Assembly (NCBI RefSeq): GCF_004684345.1
Contig: NZ_CP038469.1
Location: forward strand, 1,922,001-1,986,000
Length of the DNA stretch: 64,000 nt
From: Citrobacter tructae
GTDB taxonomy: Bacteria; Pseudomonadota; Gammaproteobacteria; Enterobacterales; Enterobacteriaceae
Direction of reading: 5' to 3'
Of this stretch, positions 1-7,723 are shown piece by piece (position 1 is the first letter of the stretch; every line of letters begins with the position of its first letter). The notes below the pieces were generated by a model, which worked only from the letters and a program-made list of their open reading frames with translations, did not search any database and was not told where the DNA came from. A program made the position numbers and the translations under genes.

Positions 1-650
1 CAAAACTGGCGTAACTGCGCGATTGCCTGTTTTTCTTCTGCAGGAAAAAGCTCAGCATCAAAATCTTGCTGCGGATAATTCAGCGTTAGTGACGTTAACG
101 GCGATGTGAGTGCCCCACTGTCCCGTACCTTTGGCGCGCTAACACATTCAGGAATGCCCTCTTTAATCCGTTTCAACCAGGCATTCTTAAACGGCGTAAA
201 GACTTTATACATTTCATGATTGCCGGTCATAACCGCGCCTGGAGGCAGGATCACGCTGTCGTCAAAGCCTTCGCACACAACGTCTAGCAACAGCTTCTCT
301 ACCCTTGCATCACGCTGCCGCTCGTTGATTTCATACTGATAGTTATAAAACAGTCGGCTGACGCCATACTTGGTACAGACACTTTTTACAATCTCCACAC
401 TGGCGGTGAAATCTGCGACTTCATGAAACAAAATCGGGATGCCTTTATCTGCCAACGCCGCTTGCAACACATTCAACTGCGTGCTGATAAACGCAGCCTG
501 ACGCGGCGCCATATCATGAGCCGCCCACTGGTCAGGCGTGGCAATATATAGCGCGATCACGCGTACAGCGCGATTTCGGCAAGCGGCAGCTAAAGCGAGA
601 TTATCATGCAGACGCAAATCACGACGAAACCAGACCAGATGGGTGGTCAT
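1..650 (-). CDS. phrB: Deoxyribodipyrimidine photolyase, 3' end outside window
   Basis: CPD photolyase, which uses blue light, FADH- and a folate antenna to split pyrimidine dimers in DNA. About 216 N-terminal residues are present, against ~472 for the E. coli protein; the C-terminal FAD-binding half lies beyond base 1. The protein begins MTTHLVWFRRDLRLHDN, the typical start of the photolyase Rossmann-like antenna domain, and this fixes the start at 650. It reads in the same direction as ybgA, 22 bp upstream, so the two are probably co-transcribed, as in E. coli. The visible frame has no lesion. Confidence 0.95.
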   Translation of the reverse strand, partial: MTTHLVWFRRDLRLHDNLALAAACRNRAVRVIALYIATPDQWAAHDMAPRQAAFISTQLNVLQAALADKGIPILFHEVADFTASVEIVKSVCTKYGVSRLFYNYQYEINERQRDARVEKLLLDVVCEGFDDSVILPPGAVMTGNHEMYKVFTPFKNAWLKRIKEGIPECVSAPKVRDSGALTSPLTSLTLNYPQQDFDAELFPAEEKQAIAQLRQF

Positions 651-672
651 AACACTCCTGAAGACAAAAAAT

Positions 673-1626
673 TTAGCGCCCGTAGCGCAGACGAAGAGTT
701 TCGGGCCAGGGATTAAAATAACGCTGCCCGGATAAATAAGCATCCGGGTATTCAGCCATATAGTGTTTGAGCAACGTTATAGGTGCAAGCAGCGGTTGCG
801 TTGCACGTCGATAACCGTCGATGAGAGAAGCCAGCTCCCGCCGCTGACGAGTATTTAGCTGTTTGCGAAAATAGCCCTGAACATGCATCAAAACGTTGGT
901 GTGGTTACGACGGGAGGAAGGATGTGACAATAAATCCATCAGTCTCTGGCGATATTCCACGAAAAAGGTCTCCAGGCTCTGCCATTCACCAATCGCCGCC
1001 ACAAATCGCCCCAGTTCACGATATTCCGGCTGGGAGTGAGCCAACAGCAGCAACTTGTAGCGACTATGATAATCAATCAGCGCACCACGCGTTAATCCTT
1101 GCTCCCGGATGCCATTTAGCTCGTGCAGCGCATAAATTCTCTCAACAAAATTTTCACGGAGCTGCAGATCGTGCAGACGCCCGTCTTCTTCAACCGGCAG
1201 CCACGGAAAAGCCGCCATGAGTACCGAGGTAAAAATACCCCGCCCCACTTTATCGCTATTTTTTCCTTCTGCATCGTAGACACGAACGCGCTCCATACCG
1301 CAGCTTGGCGATTTCGCACAAACAATGTAGCCACACAAATGCTCAAACCGATCAACCTGCCTGTGACTGAAAGTCGTCATCGCCCCCGTCAGATCTTTTT
1401 CTCGTTTATCGCTAAAGCGCAAAGAGATCTCACCGTTCTCTTTGACAAGGCGAAGAACGGGACGGGGGGATGGCAATCCTATCGCCATTTCAGGGCAAAC
1501 CGGTTCAAAATTAACCCATGGCGATAATTCTTCAACAGCAAAGGCTAACCGCTTGTGCCCACCGTCAAAGCGAACCGCCTCCCCCAACAGACAGGCACTG
1601 ATTCCAACAGGGATTTTCTCGCTCAT
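673..1626 (-). CDS. ybgA: YbgA, DUF523 plus DUF1722 protein
   Basis: Conserved protein of 317 residues of unproven function, placed directly upstream of photolyase. The N-terminal half (about 1-150) is a DUF523 domain with cysteine motifs SACLLG and CAKSPSCGMERV. The C-terminal part (about 190-310) is the DUF1722/YbgA domain with HTNVLMHVQGYF and LLKHYMAEYP. I chose the ATG at 1626 (MSEKIPVGIS) because it matches the E. coli start; an in-frame ATG 16 codons upstream is unlikely. Its fixed linkage to phrB suggests a link to light or DNA-damage physiology, but that is inference from neighbourhood only. Confidence 0.9.
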   Translation of the reverse strand: MSEKIPVGISACLLGEAVRFDGGHKRLAFAVEELSPWVNFEPVCPEMAIGLPSPRPVLRLVKENGEISLRFSDKREKDLTGAMTTFSHRQVDRFEHLCGYIVCAKSPSCGMERVRVYDAEGKNSDKVGRGIFTSVLMAAFPWLPVEEDGRLHDLQLRENFVERIYALHELNGIREQGLTRGALIDYHSRYKLLLLAHSQPEYRELGRFVAAIGEWQSLETFFVEYRQRLMDLLSHPSSRRNHTNVLMHVQGYFRKQLNTRQRRELASLIDGYRRATQPLLAPITLLKHYMAEYPDAYLSGQRYFNPWPETLRLRYGR

Positions 1627-1739
1627 GACATCTCCTTTCTCATTCCTGAGGTAAGTGTAGCTATCATGGGCCAAAATGTTTCCCGAAGCTCTTTATCCTT
1701 CTTTCGCTGCGGCCATCGTTTTTGGCATAAACGCCCCCA

Positions 1740-2249
1740 TCAACTCGTTAAAATCAGATCAAAATTAAATGCCCGAATCACCCCAGAAAAAAGGCCCCAT
1801 AGTGTAGGCCAGGATTGCGCTGGAATAATCCGGTCATAAGTTTGCATTGAGTAGGTAATACCCGCCAGACCGATGATGTTAATGAATAACGATCCCAGAA
1901 TTACATAATAATAGGGCCGCATATCCTGAAAAATAATTTGCCATGCCCAGTGCAAAACGCCCATCACGCATTTCGACAACCACCGGCAAGAGCCAACTAT
2001 TGAACTGAAACTGCGTCACCGGCGTGCTCTTCATCATTAATCCGGCCTGCCTGGCCATCGTTTTTAAGACCTCCTTTTTTTTCCTTCACGATACCATTGC
2101 GAGGCAATCAAAATGTTCCGTTCAGAAATATCAAGGCGATAATGATGCGCAGTTTGTACAATTGTTTCTTCCGATAACTGGAAATAATAATGTTCAACTT
2201 CGCTGCCTTGAGTGTCATAAGACATACTAACGTCGCTGGATGACGTCAT
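1740..2249 (-). pseudogene. Remnant of a type I secretion (RTX) ABC exporter, LapB/RtxB-like
   Basis: Three pieces of one exporter lie in order on the minus strand. Piece 1 (2249-2064) starts MTSSSDVSMSYDTQG and contains SERNILIASQWYREGK. Piece 2 (about 2075-1945) is in another frame and contains ARQAGLMMKSTP and LPVVVEMRDGRF, typical of the C39-like N-terminal domain. The frame changes at an A8 tract. Piece 3 (about 1979-1743) reads HWAWQIIFQDMRPYYYVIL and MQTYDRIIPAQSWPTLW, the first two membrane segments of a type I secretion ATPase. Between pieces 2 and 3 the rest of the C39-like domain is missing. After 1743 the other membrane segments and the whole ATPase domain are missing. The family assignment is from motif memory; the broken state is read directly from the sequence. 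Confidence 0.7.
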
Positions 2250-2510
2250 CCTATTACATCCCTTTATTGAGTGAAATAACGCACAAGGTTTCCAGAATAA
2301 TAGATACAGTCAATTGACAGTGTTGACACCCCTTTTATCCATTTATCATTTTATGAAAAGCAAAACAGCCATATTTTAGAGAAAGGAAATAGTAATGTAA
2401 TTAATTTAGAAATGATATACATCACCCATTAAATAAGAAACCATTCATTCAGCATTCACCACACCGTACAATACCCATCAATTTCAACTGGTTAATGTAT
2501 TTTTCTTTAG

Positions 2511-2531
2511 GATTTCACCTAGATTTCACCT
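2511..2531 (+). repeat. Tandem 10-bp direct repeat, 11-bp period
   Basis: The sequence GATTTCACCT occurs at 2511-2520 and again at 2522-2531, separated by one base. The 11-bp spacing is about one helical turn, which would put two identical half-sites on the same DNA face. The repeat lies about 120 bp upstream of the LuxR-type gene and may be a regulator site. No binding protein can be named from sequence. Confidence 0.5.
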
Positions 2532-2555
2532 TTAATATTATATTAGAAAGTCTAT

Positions 2556-2568
2556 AGCTAGACTAGCT
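2556..2568. promoter_or_regulatory. 13-bp perfect palindrome upstream of LuxR-type gene
   Basis: AGCTAG-A-CTAGCT is a perfect 6-bp inverted repeat around a single central base. It sits ~85 bp upstream of the regulator's start and ~25 bp downstream of the direct repeat at 2511. It could be an operator, or simply a chance palindrome in AT-rich DNA. It also contains CTAG, a tetramer that is rare in enterobacteria. Confidence 0.35.
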
Positions 2569-2594
2569 CACCCCGCGTATCACTGGAGTCAGTC

Positions 2595-2624
2595 ATGAAA
2601 ATTACTGTAATCTACAAGTGCTGA
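2595..2624 (+). CDS. Possible nine-codon upstream open reading frame
   Basis: ATG-AAA-ATT-ACT-GTA-ATC-TAC-AAG-TGC-TGA encodes MKITVIYKC. A GGAG ribosome-binding site at 2585-2588 precedes the ATG by six bases, a good spacing. The frame ends 28 bases before the start of the LuxR-type gene. It might be a leader peptide that couples or attenuates translation of the regulator. Nothing in the peptide marks it as a known attenuator type, and a chance frame is quite possible. Confidence 0.3.
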   Translation: MKITVIYKC

Positions 2625-2652
2625 TACAATCATATCTATGGATGGGGTAATT

Positions 2653-3279
2653 ATGAAAAAAAAGACTGCAAACACAATTATCATCGTTGGCACTTGCCAA
2701 TATACCTCTCTGGGCATTGCCTCGCTTCTTGATTATTTCTTTTACAGCAGAATTGTTTTTTACCAACGTTTTAGTGAGGTAAATGAAAATAGCAACGAGT
2801 TACTTATCATTGCTGCAATAGATGAAAATGATATCACCTATGATGATATCATTTATCTGAAGAATAGGATGGTAAAGAATGGTGGTAAGAACTTGATTAT
2901 TCTTAGCAATTCGATGTTGATGAACGTACTTTATTCCATTTTTAACATTTCATGCATATACTTGCCGCGAAAGATCACTCTAAAAGAGTTCCATCCAGTG
3001 ATCGTCAACACATTACTGCATAATAATGCTGAAGAAGCATACAGTATAAAACCGCAGTTAACGGGCCTGGAGTCACAAATTTTGATTCTGCTTTCCGAGG
3101 GATTTACCGTTACTGAAATCTCACGAATTAAAAATAAAAACAGTAAGACGATCAGTAGTCACAAATGCAATCTGATGAAAAAAATGGGGATGCCAAACAC
3201 TTCGAAGTCAGTATCGGTTCTATCATTGTACCTGAAATCAATCAGGATGCCCGGTAGCAGGCCTCCACTTTCAGCCTAA
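2653..3279 (+). CDS. Orphan LuxR-family (RcsA/BglJ-like) DNA-binding regulator
   Basis: Protein of 208 residues. Its C-terminal ~65 residues form a GerE/LuxR helix-turn-helix: LESQILILLSEGFTVTEISR followed by SKTISSHKCNLMKKMG. This recognition helix style (KTISxHK..xMKKxG) resembles RcsA, BglJ, YjjQ and similar regulators, many of which pair with RcsB. The N-terminal ~135 residues have no phosphoacceptor aspartate context that I can recognise, so it is probably not a classic response regulator. I chose ATG 2653 because GGGG lies at a good distance before it; an in-frame ATG at 2638 is the alternative. The gene is notably AT-rich and sits beside a dead exporter, which suggests horizontal acquisition. 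Its target is unknown. Confidence 0.75.
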   Translation: MKKKTANTIIIVGTCQYTSLGIASLLDYFFYSRIVFYQRFSEVNENSNELLIIAAIDENDITYDDIIYLKNRMVKNGGKNLIILSNSMLMNVLYSIFNISCIYLPRKITLKEFHPVIVNTLLHNNAEEAYSIKPQLTGLESQILILLSEGFTVTEISRIKNKNSKTISSHKCNLMKKMGMPNTSKSVSVLSLYLKSIRMPGSRPPLSA

Positions 3280-3311
3280 AAACATCACGGTAGCCATTGC
3301 TGATTCAAAAA

Positions 3312-3344
3312 AAAGCCGCTGATATCGACGATATCTGCGGCTTT
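3312..3344 (-). terminator. Intrinsic terminator of ybfA
   Basis: The arms AAAGCCGCTGATATCG and CGATATCTGCGGCTTT form a 16-bp stem with one mismatch and a one-base centre. On the minus strand the stem is followed by a run of eight T, so it mainly ends ybfA. On the plus strand only three T follow, but it may also stop transcripts of the LuxR-type gene. Confidence 0.8.
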
Positions 3345-3361
3345 CGCGAATCTGTAAATAC

Positions 3362-3568
3362 TTAGTAGAAATCGCAGGTAGCTTTTTCAGCCTGATCCAT
3401 CCACACCGGCTTATCGCTGGTTTTCGACCAGACGCGGTGCAGGTAGCTGTAGAAACGGGCTCGATCTTTCCAGAACAGCATCACTGGCAGCGCCAGCACG
3501 CCCGCCACGACGGCGAAAGTACGGCGTAAAAAGACAATGTGCGCTGGATATTCTTTATAGAGTTCCAT
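3362..3568 (-). CDS. ybfA: YbfA, small membrane-associated protein
   Basis: Protein of 68 residues, starting MELYKEYPAHIVFLRRTFAV and ending DQAEKATCDFY, nearly identical in layout to E. coli YbfA. Residues ~13-33 form one hydrophobic segment (AVVAGVLALPVMLFW), so it is probably a single-span inner-membrane protein. Its function is not established. It diverges from kdpF across a 309-bp control region, as in E. coli. In E. coli K-12 an rhs element lies on its other side; here a LuxR-type gene does. Confidence 0.9.
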   Translation of the reverse strand: MELYKEYPAHIVFLRRTFAVVAGVLALPVMLFWKDRARFYSYLHRVWSKTSDKPVWMDQAEKATCDFY

Positions 3569-3877
3569 ACTTTTCTCCCCTTAATTTGTTCGGTGAATCG
3601 CACCGGAAAAATAAACTTGGTTAACTGGTGTAAATAATACCGCCTTGCGTGTAATTTTACCACTCATCCGACCACTTATTTTTTGTCTATTGATGCTTCG
3701 TTTACCCTAAAACCGTAATTAAGTTACATAAAAGTTAAATTAATACTAACCATTAGTTAAATGATGGTTTTTGTCATTTTTATACTTTTTTTACACCCCA
3801 TCCGCCGATTTTTGCAAAATCTTTGCAACCAAATATCTACGCTCTGGTTATCACATTGATGTCACTGGAGGTGCACC
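3569..3877. other. ybfA-kdpF divergent control region
   Basis: 309 bases without a gene. They hold the presumed ybfA promoter and the kdp promoter region. The recognisable element is the T-rich KdpE-type site at 3778-3797. Downstream of it is the segment running from CTTTGCAACC to CTACGCTCTGGTTATCACATT, which closely resembles the E. coli kdp promoter. The middle part (3690-3775) is AT-rich with several TTAAAT/TTAAC motifs but nothing I can name. Confidence 0.6.
3778..3797 (+). promoter_or_regulatory. KdpE-binding-type site of the kdp promoter
   Basis: TTTATACTTTTTTTACACCC matches the T-rich element bound by phosphorylated KdpE upstream of E. coli kdpFABC. It lies ~40-60 bp upstream of the segment TCTACGCTCTGG that contains the likely -10 region, and 80 bp before kdpF. 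The assignment rests on remembered similarity to the E. coli promoter. Confidence 0.65.
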
Positions 3878-3967
3878 GTGGGTGCAGGCGTGATAACCGG
3901 CATTGTGCTGGTTTTTTTATTATTAGGTTATTTGGTGTATGCCCTGATTAATGCGGAGGCGTTCTGA
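3878..3967 (+). CDS. kdpF: KdpF, small subunit of the K+ ATPase
   Basis: A 29-residue single-span peptide, M-GAGVITGIVLVFLLLGYLVYALINAEAF, almost identical to E. coli KdpF. It stabilises the KdpABC complex in the inner membrane. It starts with GTG at 3878, preceded by the ribosome-binding site GGAGGTG (3868-3874). Its TGA overlaps the kdpA ATG by one base (TGATG), indicating translational coupling. Confidence 0.95.
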   Translation: MGAGVITGIVLVFLLLGYLVYALINAEAF

Positions 3968-5646
3968 TGGCGGCACAAGGATTTTTACTCATCGCCAGTT
4001 TCTTGCTGGTGTTATTTGTCATCGCCAGGCCGCTGGGCGCTGGGCTGGCACGGCTTATAATCAACACGCCCCTGCCTGGCCTCGCAGGTGTAGAGCGTAT
4101 TCTCTGGCGCGGGTTAGGGATTTCACAACATGAGATGAACTGGAAACAGTATCTGCTGGCGATCCTGACGCTCAATGTCCTGGGTCTGCTGATACTGTTT
4201 TCGCTGCTGATGGCGCAAAATCTGCTGCCGCTGAATCCTCAGCAGCTTCCAGGGTTGTCGTGGCATCTCGCACTGAATACCGCCGTGAGCTTTGTCACCA
4301 ATACAAACTGGCAGTCTTACAGTGGCGAAACCACCTTAAGCTACTTCAGCCAGATGGCCGGATTAACCGTGCAGAACTTCCTGTCTGCCGCCACCGGTAT
4401 TGCGGTGATTTTTGCTCTGATCCGCGCCTTTACACGCCAGAGTATGAGCACGCTGGGGAACGCCTGGCTGGATCTGGTACGTATTACCCTGTGGATCCTG
4501 TTCCCTCTTGCTCTGCTCATCGCCCTGTTTTTCATTCAGCAAGGTGCGTTGCAAAACCTGCTGCCCTATCAATCATTCACCACCCTCGAAGGGGTCAAAC
4601 AACTGCTGCCAATGGGACCCGTCGCCTCACAAGAGGCCATTAAGATGCTCGGCACTAACGGCGGCGGCTTCTTTAATGCTAACTCATCGCATCCGTTTGA
4701 AAACCCAACCGCGCTGACCAACCTGGTGCAGATGCTGGCGATCTTTTGCATTCCCACCGCCCTATGCTTTGCCTTTGGCGACGTGGTGGGCGATCGCCGT
4801 CAGGGGCGCACCCTGTTGTGGGCCATGTCGCTGATTTTTGTCATCTGTGTGGCGGTCGTGATGTGGGCGGAAGTGCAGGGGAACCCGCACCTGCTGGCGT
4901 TTGGCGCAGACAGCAGCATCAATATGGAAGGAAAAGAGAGTCGGTTTGGCGTACTGGTGAGTAGCCTGTTTGCGGTCGTCACGACAGCGGCATCCTGTGG
5001 GGCGGTCATCGCCATGCATGACTCCTTCACCGCGCTGGGCGGGATGGTGCCGATGTGGTTGATGCAGATTGGCGAAGTGGTGTTCGGCGGTGTGGGTTCT
5101 GGTTTATACGGCATGCTGCTGTTCGTACTGCTGGCAGTGTTTATAGCCGGGCTGATGATCGGCCGCACGCCGGAATATCTGGGTAAGAAGATCGACGTGC
5201 GCGAAATGAAAATGACTGCGATGGCGATCCTGGTCACCCCTGCGCTAGTGCTGCTCGGTACGGCGATAGCCATGATGAGCGATGCAGGACGCAGCGCTAT
5301 GCTCAACCCCGGTCCGCACGGTTTCAGCGAAGTGCTGTACGCTGTCTCGTCTGCCGCCAACAACAACGGCAGCGCTTTTGCCGGGTTAAGCGCCAACAGT
5401 CCTTTCTGGAACTGTCTGCTGGCGTTCTGCATGTTCATTGGCCGCTTCGGCGTCATTATTCCGGTGATGGCAATTGCGGGTTCACTGGTCGGTAAAAAGA
5501 GCCAGCCAGCAAGCCCCGGCACGCTTCCTACCCACGGAGCCCTGTTTGTCGGGTTGTTGATCGGTACGGTGTTGCTGGTTGGCGCCCTTACCTTTATTCC
5601 TGCACTGGCGCTTGGTCCGGTCGCAGAATACCTCTCTTTACGTTGA
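3967..5646 (+). CDS. kdpA: KdpA, potassium-binding and translocating subunit
   Basis: Channel-like subunit of the high-affinity KdpFABC K+ pump, 559 residues with about ten membrane spans, a member of the superfamily of K+ transporters. The selectivity loops are visible, for example LGTNGGGFFNANSSHPFENP near residues 227-246, SCGAVIAMH near 343, and SAANNNGSAFAG near 463. Length and sequence match the E. coli protein throughout. It overlaps kdpF by one base and precedes kdpB by 20 bp. The operon is induced at low K+ through KdpD/KdpE. Confidence 0.98.
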   Translation: MAAQGFLLIASFLLVLFVIARPLGAGLARLIINTPLPGLAGVERILWRGLGISQHEMNWKQYLLAILTLNVLGLLILFSLLMAQNLLPLNPQQLPGLSWHLALNTAVSFVTNTNWQSYSGETTLSYFSQMAGLTVQNFLSAATGIAVIFALIRAFTRQSMSTLGNAWLDLVRITLWILFPLALLIALFFIQQGALQNLLPYQSFTTLEGVKQLLPMGPVASQEAIKMLGTNGGGFFNANSSHPFENPTALTNLVQMLAIFCIPTALCFAFGDVVGDRRQGRTLLWAMSLIFVICVAVVMWAEVQGNPHLLAFGADSSINMEGKESRFGVLVSSLFAVVTTAASCGAVIAMHDSFTALGGMVPMWLMQIGEVVFGGVGSGLYGMLLFVLLAVFIAGLMIGRTPEYLGKKIDVREMKMTAMAILVTPALVLLGTAIAMMSDAGRSAMLNPGPHGFSEVLYAVSSAANNNGSAFAGLSANSPFWNCLLAFCMFIGRFGVIIPVMAIAGSLVGKKSQPASPGTLPTHGALFVGLLIGTVLLVGALTFIPALALGPVAEYLSLR

Positions 5647-5666
5647 GCGATGCGGAGCACATTGTT

Positions 5667-7715
5667 ATGAGTCGCAAACAACTGGCACTGTTCGAACCTT
5701 CTCTGGTCGCACAAGCGCTGATGGACGCAATCAAAAAGTTAAGCCCACATACTCAGTGGCGCAATCCGGTGATGTTTATTGTCTGGCTGGGCAGCCTGCT
5801 GACAACCCTGCTAACCGTCGCAATGACAACCGGTCACATGACAGGAAACCCACTGTTTACCGGCGCAATTAGTCTCTGGTTATGGGTGACCGTTCTGTTC
5901 GCCAACTTTGCCGAAGCGCTAGCAGAAGGACGAAGTAAGGCTCAAGCCAACAGCCTGAAAGGGGTTAAAAAAACCGCTTTTGCCCGCAAATTGCGCGAGC
6001 CTAAGTACGGGGCAGAAATGGATCATGTTCCCGCTGAGGAGTTGCGCAAAGGCGATATCGTGCTGGTGGAAGCAGGCGATATTATCCCCTGTGACGGCGA
6101 GGTGATCGAAGGTGGCGCATCGGTGGACGAAAGCGCCATTACCGGGGAGTCCGCACCGGTTATCCGCGAGTCTGGCGGTGACTTTGCCTCTGTGACTGGC
6201 GGGACTCGCATCCTCTCCGACTGGTTGGTTGTCGAATGTAGCGTGAACCCCGGTGAAACCTTCCTTGACCGAATGATCGCTATGGTTGAAGGCGCGCAGC
6301 GGCGTAAAACGCCCAATGAAATCGCGCTGACGATCCTGCTGATTGCCCTGACCATCGTCTTTTTACTGGCGACTGCCACCCTGTGGCCGTTCTCCGCCTG
6401 GGGCGGCAACGCAGTCAGTATTACGGTGCTGGTTGCCCTGCTGGTGTGTCTGATCCCTACCACCATTGGCGGACTGCTCTCGGCGATTGGCGTAGCCGGC
6501 ATGAGCCGCATGCTCGGCGCGAACGTCATCGCCACCAGCGGACGTGCGGTTGAAGCTGCGGGTGACGTGGACGTGTTGCTGCTGGATAAAACCGGCACCA
6601 TTACGCTGGGTAATCGTCAGGCTTCGGATTTTATGCCCGCCCACGGCGTGGACGAAAAAACGCTGGCCGACGCCGCGCAGCTTTCATCGCTGGCCGATGA
6701 AACGCCGGAAGGCCGCAGCATCGTCATTCTGGCAAAACAACGCTTTAATCTGCGCATACGCGACGTGCAATCGCTGCATGCTACCTTTGTGCCATTTACC
6801 GCGCAAAGCCGAATGAGCGGCATCAATATCGACAACCGTATGATCCGCAAAGGGTCGGTCGATGCCATTCGTCGTCACGTCGAAGCCAACGGTGGCCACT
6901 TCCCTGCCGATGTCGAGCAGAAGGTCGAAAACGTGGCTCGTCTTGGCGCGACGCCGCTGGTGGTTGCCGAAGGTTCGCGCGTTCTGGGTGTGATTGCCTT
7001 GAAAGATATCGTCAAAGGCGGGATCAAAGAACGTTTTGCCCAGCTACGCAAAATGGGCATCAAAACGGTGATGATCACCGGCGATAACCGTCTGACCGCC
7101 GCCGCGATCGCGGCAGAGGCCGGAGTGGACGACTTTTTAGCCGAAGCGACACCGGAAGCCAAGCTGGCGCTGATTCGTCAGTACCAGGCGGAAGGTCGTC
7201 TGGTGGCGATGACCGGCGACGGCACTAATGATGCACCCGCACTGGCGCAAGCAGACGTCGCGGTCGCCATGAACTCCGGGACTCAGGCAGCGAAAGAAGC
7301 GGGCAACATGGTGGATCTCGATTCTAACCCCACCAAGCTGATTGAAGTGGTACACATTGGTAAACAGATGCTGATGACGCGCGGCTCACTCACCACTTTC
7401 AGTATTGCCAACGACGTAGCCAAATATTTTGCCATTATCCCGGCGGCGTTTGCCGCAACCTACCCGCAGCTCAATGCGCTTAACGTGATGCGCCTGCATT
7501 CGCCGGACTCGGCGATCCTCAGCGCGGTTATCTTCAATGCCCTGGTAATCGTCTTTCTGATACCACTGGCGTTGAAAGGGGTGAGCTACAAACCGTTGTC
7601 TGCCTCCGCCATGCTACGCCGCAATCTGTGGATCTACGGTCTGGGTGGCCTGGTTGTGCCGTTTATTGGCATCAAAGTGATTGATTTACTGCTGACCCTG
7701 CTGGGTCTGGTGTGA
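5667..7715 (+). CDS. kdpB: KdpB, P-type ATPase subunit of the K+ pump
   Basis: Catalytic P-type ATPase subunit of KdpFABC, 682 residues. The phosphorylation motif LLLDKTGTIT (Asp about residue 307), the actuator motif ITGESAP (about 157-163), and the hinge motifs MITGDN and GDGTNDAPAL are all present. I chose the ATG at 5667 (MSRKQLALFEP), which matches the E. coli start and has GGAG 11 bases before it; a TTG eight codons upstream is rejected. In E. coli the pump is inhibited at high K+ by phosphorylation of the TGES serine, and that serine is present. kdpC begins eight bases after its stop. Confidence 0.98.
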   Translation: MSRKQLALFEPSLVAQALMDAIKKLSPHTQWRNPVMFIVWLGSLLTTLLTVAMTTGHMTGNPLFTGAISLWLWVTVLFANFAEALAEGRSKAQANSLKGVKKTAFARKLREPKYGAEMDHVPAEELRKGDIVLVEAGDIIPCDGEVIEGGASVDESAITGESAPVIRESGGDFASVTGGTRILSDWLVVECSVNPGETFLDRMIAMVEGAQRRKTPNEIALTILLIALTIVFLLATATLWPFSAWGGNAVSITVLVALLVCLIPTTIGGLLSAIGVAGMSRMLGANVIATSGRAVEAAGDVDVLLLDKTGTITLGNRQASDFMPAHGVDEKTLADAAQLSSLADETPEGRSIVILAKQRFNLRIRDVQSLHATFVPFTAQSRMSGINIDNRMIRKGSVDAIRRHVEANGGHFPADVEQKVENVARLGATPLVVAEGSRVLGVIALKDIVKGGIKERFAQLRKMGIKTVMITGDNRLTAAAIAAEAGVDDFLAEATPEAKLALIRQYQAEGRLVAMTGDGTNDAPALAQADVAVAMNSGTQAAKEAGNMVDLDSNPTKLIEVVHIGKQMLMTRGSLTTFSIANDVAKYFAIIPAAFAATYPQLNALNVMRLHSPDSAILSAVIFNALVIVFLIPLALKGVSYKPLSASAMLRRNLWIYGLGGLVVPFIGIKVIDLLLTLLGLV

Positions 7716-7723
7716 GGTTTAAG

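Larger units (their letters stand above)
2250..2652. other. AT-rich intergenic stretch upstream of the LuxR-type gene
   Basis: About 400 bases with no long reading frame. The stretch is clearly richer in A+T than the flanking conserved genes. It holds a 10-bp direct repeat (2511-2531), a 13-bp palindrome (2556-2568) and a nine-codon reading frame with a ribosome-binding site (2595-2624), each listed separately. These are presumably the control region of the regulator that starts at 2653. No known promoter or operator could be assigned with confidence. Confidence 0.5.

Noticed and set aside
1627..3350. Prophage, integron or defence island in the accessory segment
   Set aside because: No integrase, transposase, attachment repeats, toxin-antitoxin pair or nuclease-like frame is visible; only an exporter remnant and a LuxR-type regulator are present.
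5643..5666. TTG start eight codons upstream for KdpB
   Set aside because: The ATG at 5667 gives the conserved N-terminus MSRKQLALFEP and has a proper ribosome-binding site.
4800..5714. 304-codon open frame on the minus strand opposite kdpA
   Set aside because: It is the antisense shadow of the highly conserved kdpA frame; its composition (runs of Ser, Pro, Thr, Ile) is typical of such shadows and it resembles no known family.
6023..6601. 192-codon open frame on the minus strand opposite kdpB
   Set aside because: Shadow of the conserved P-type ATPase frame, with low-complexity Ser/Thr/Pro composition.
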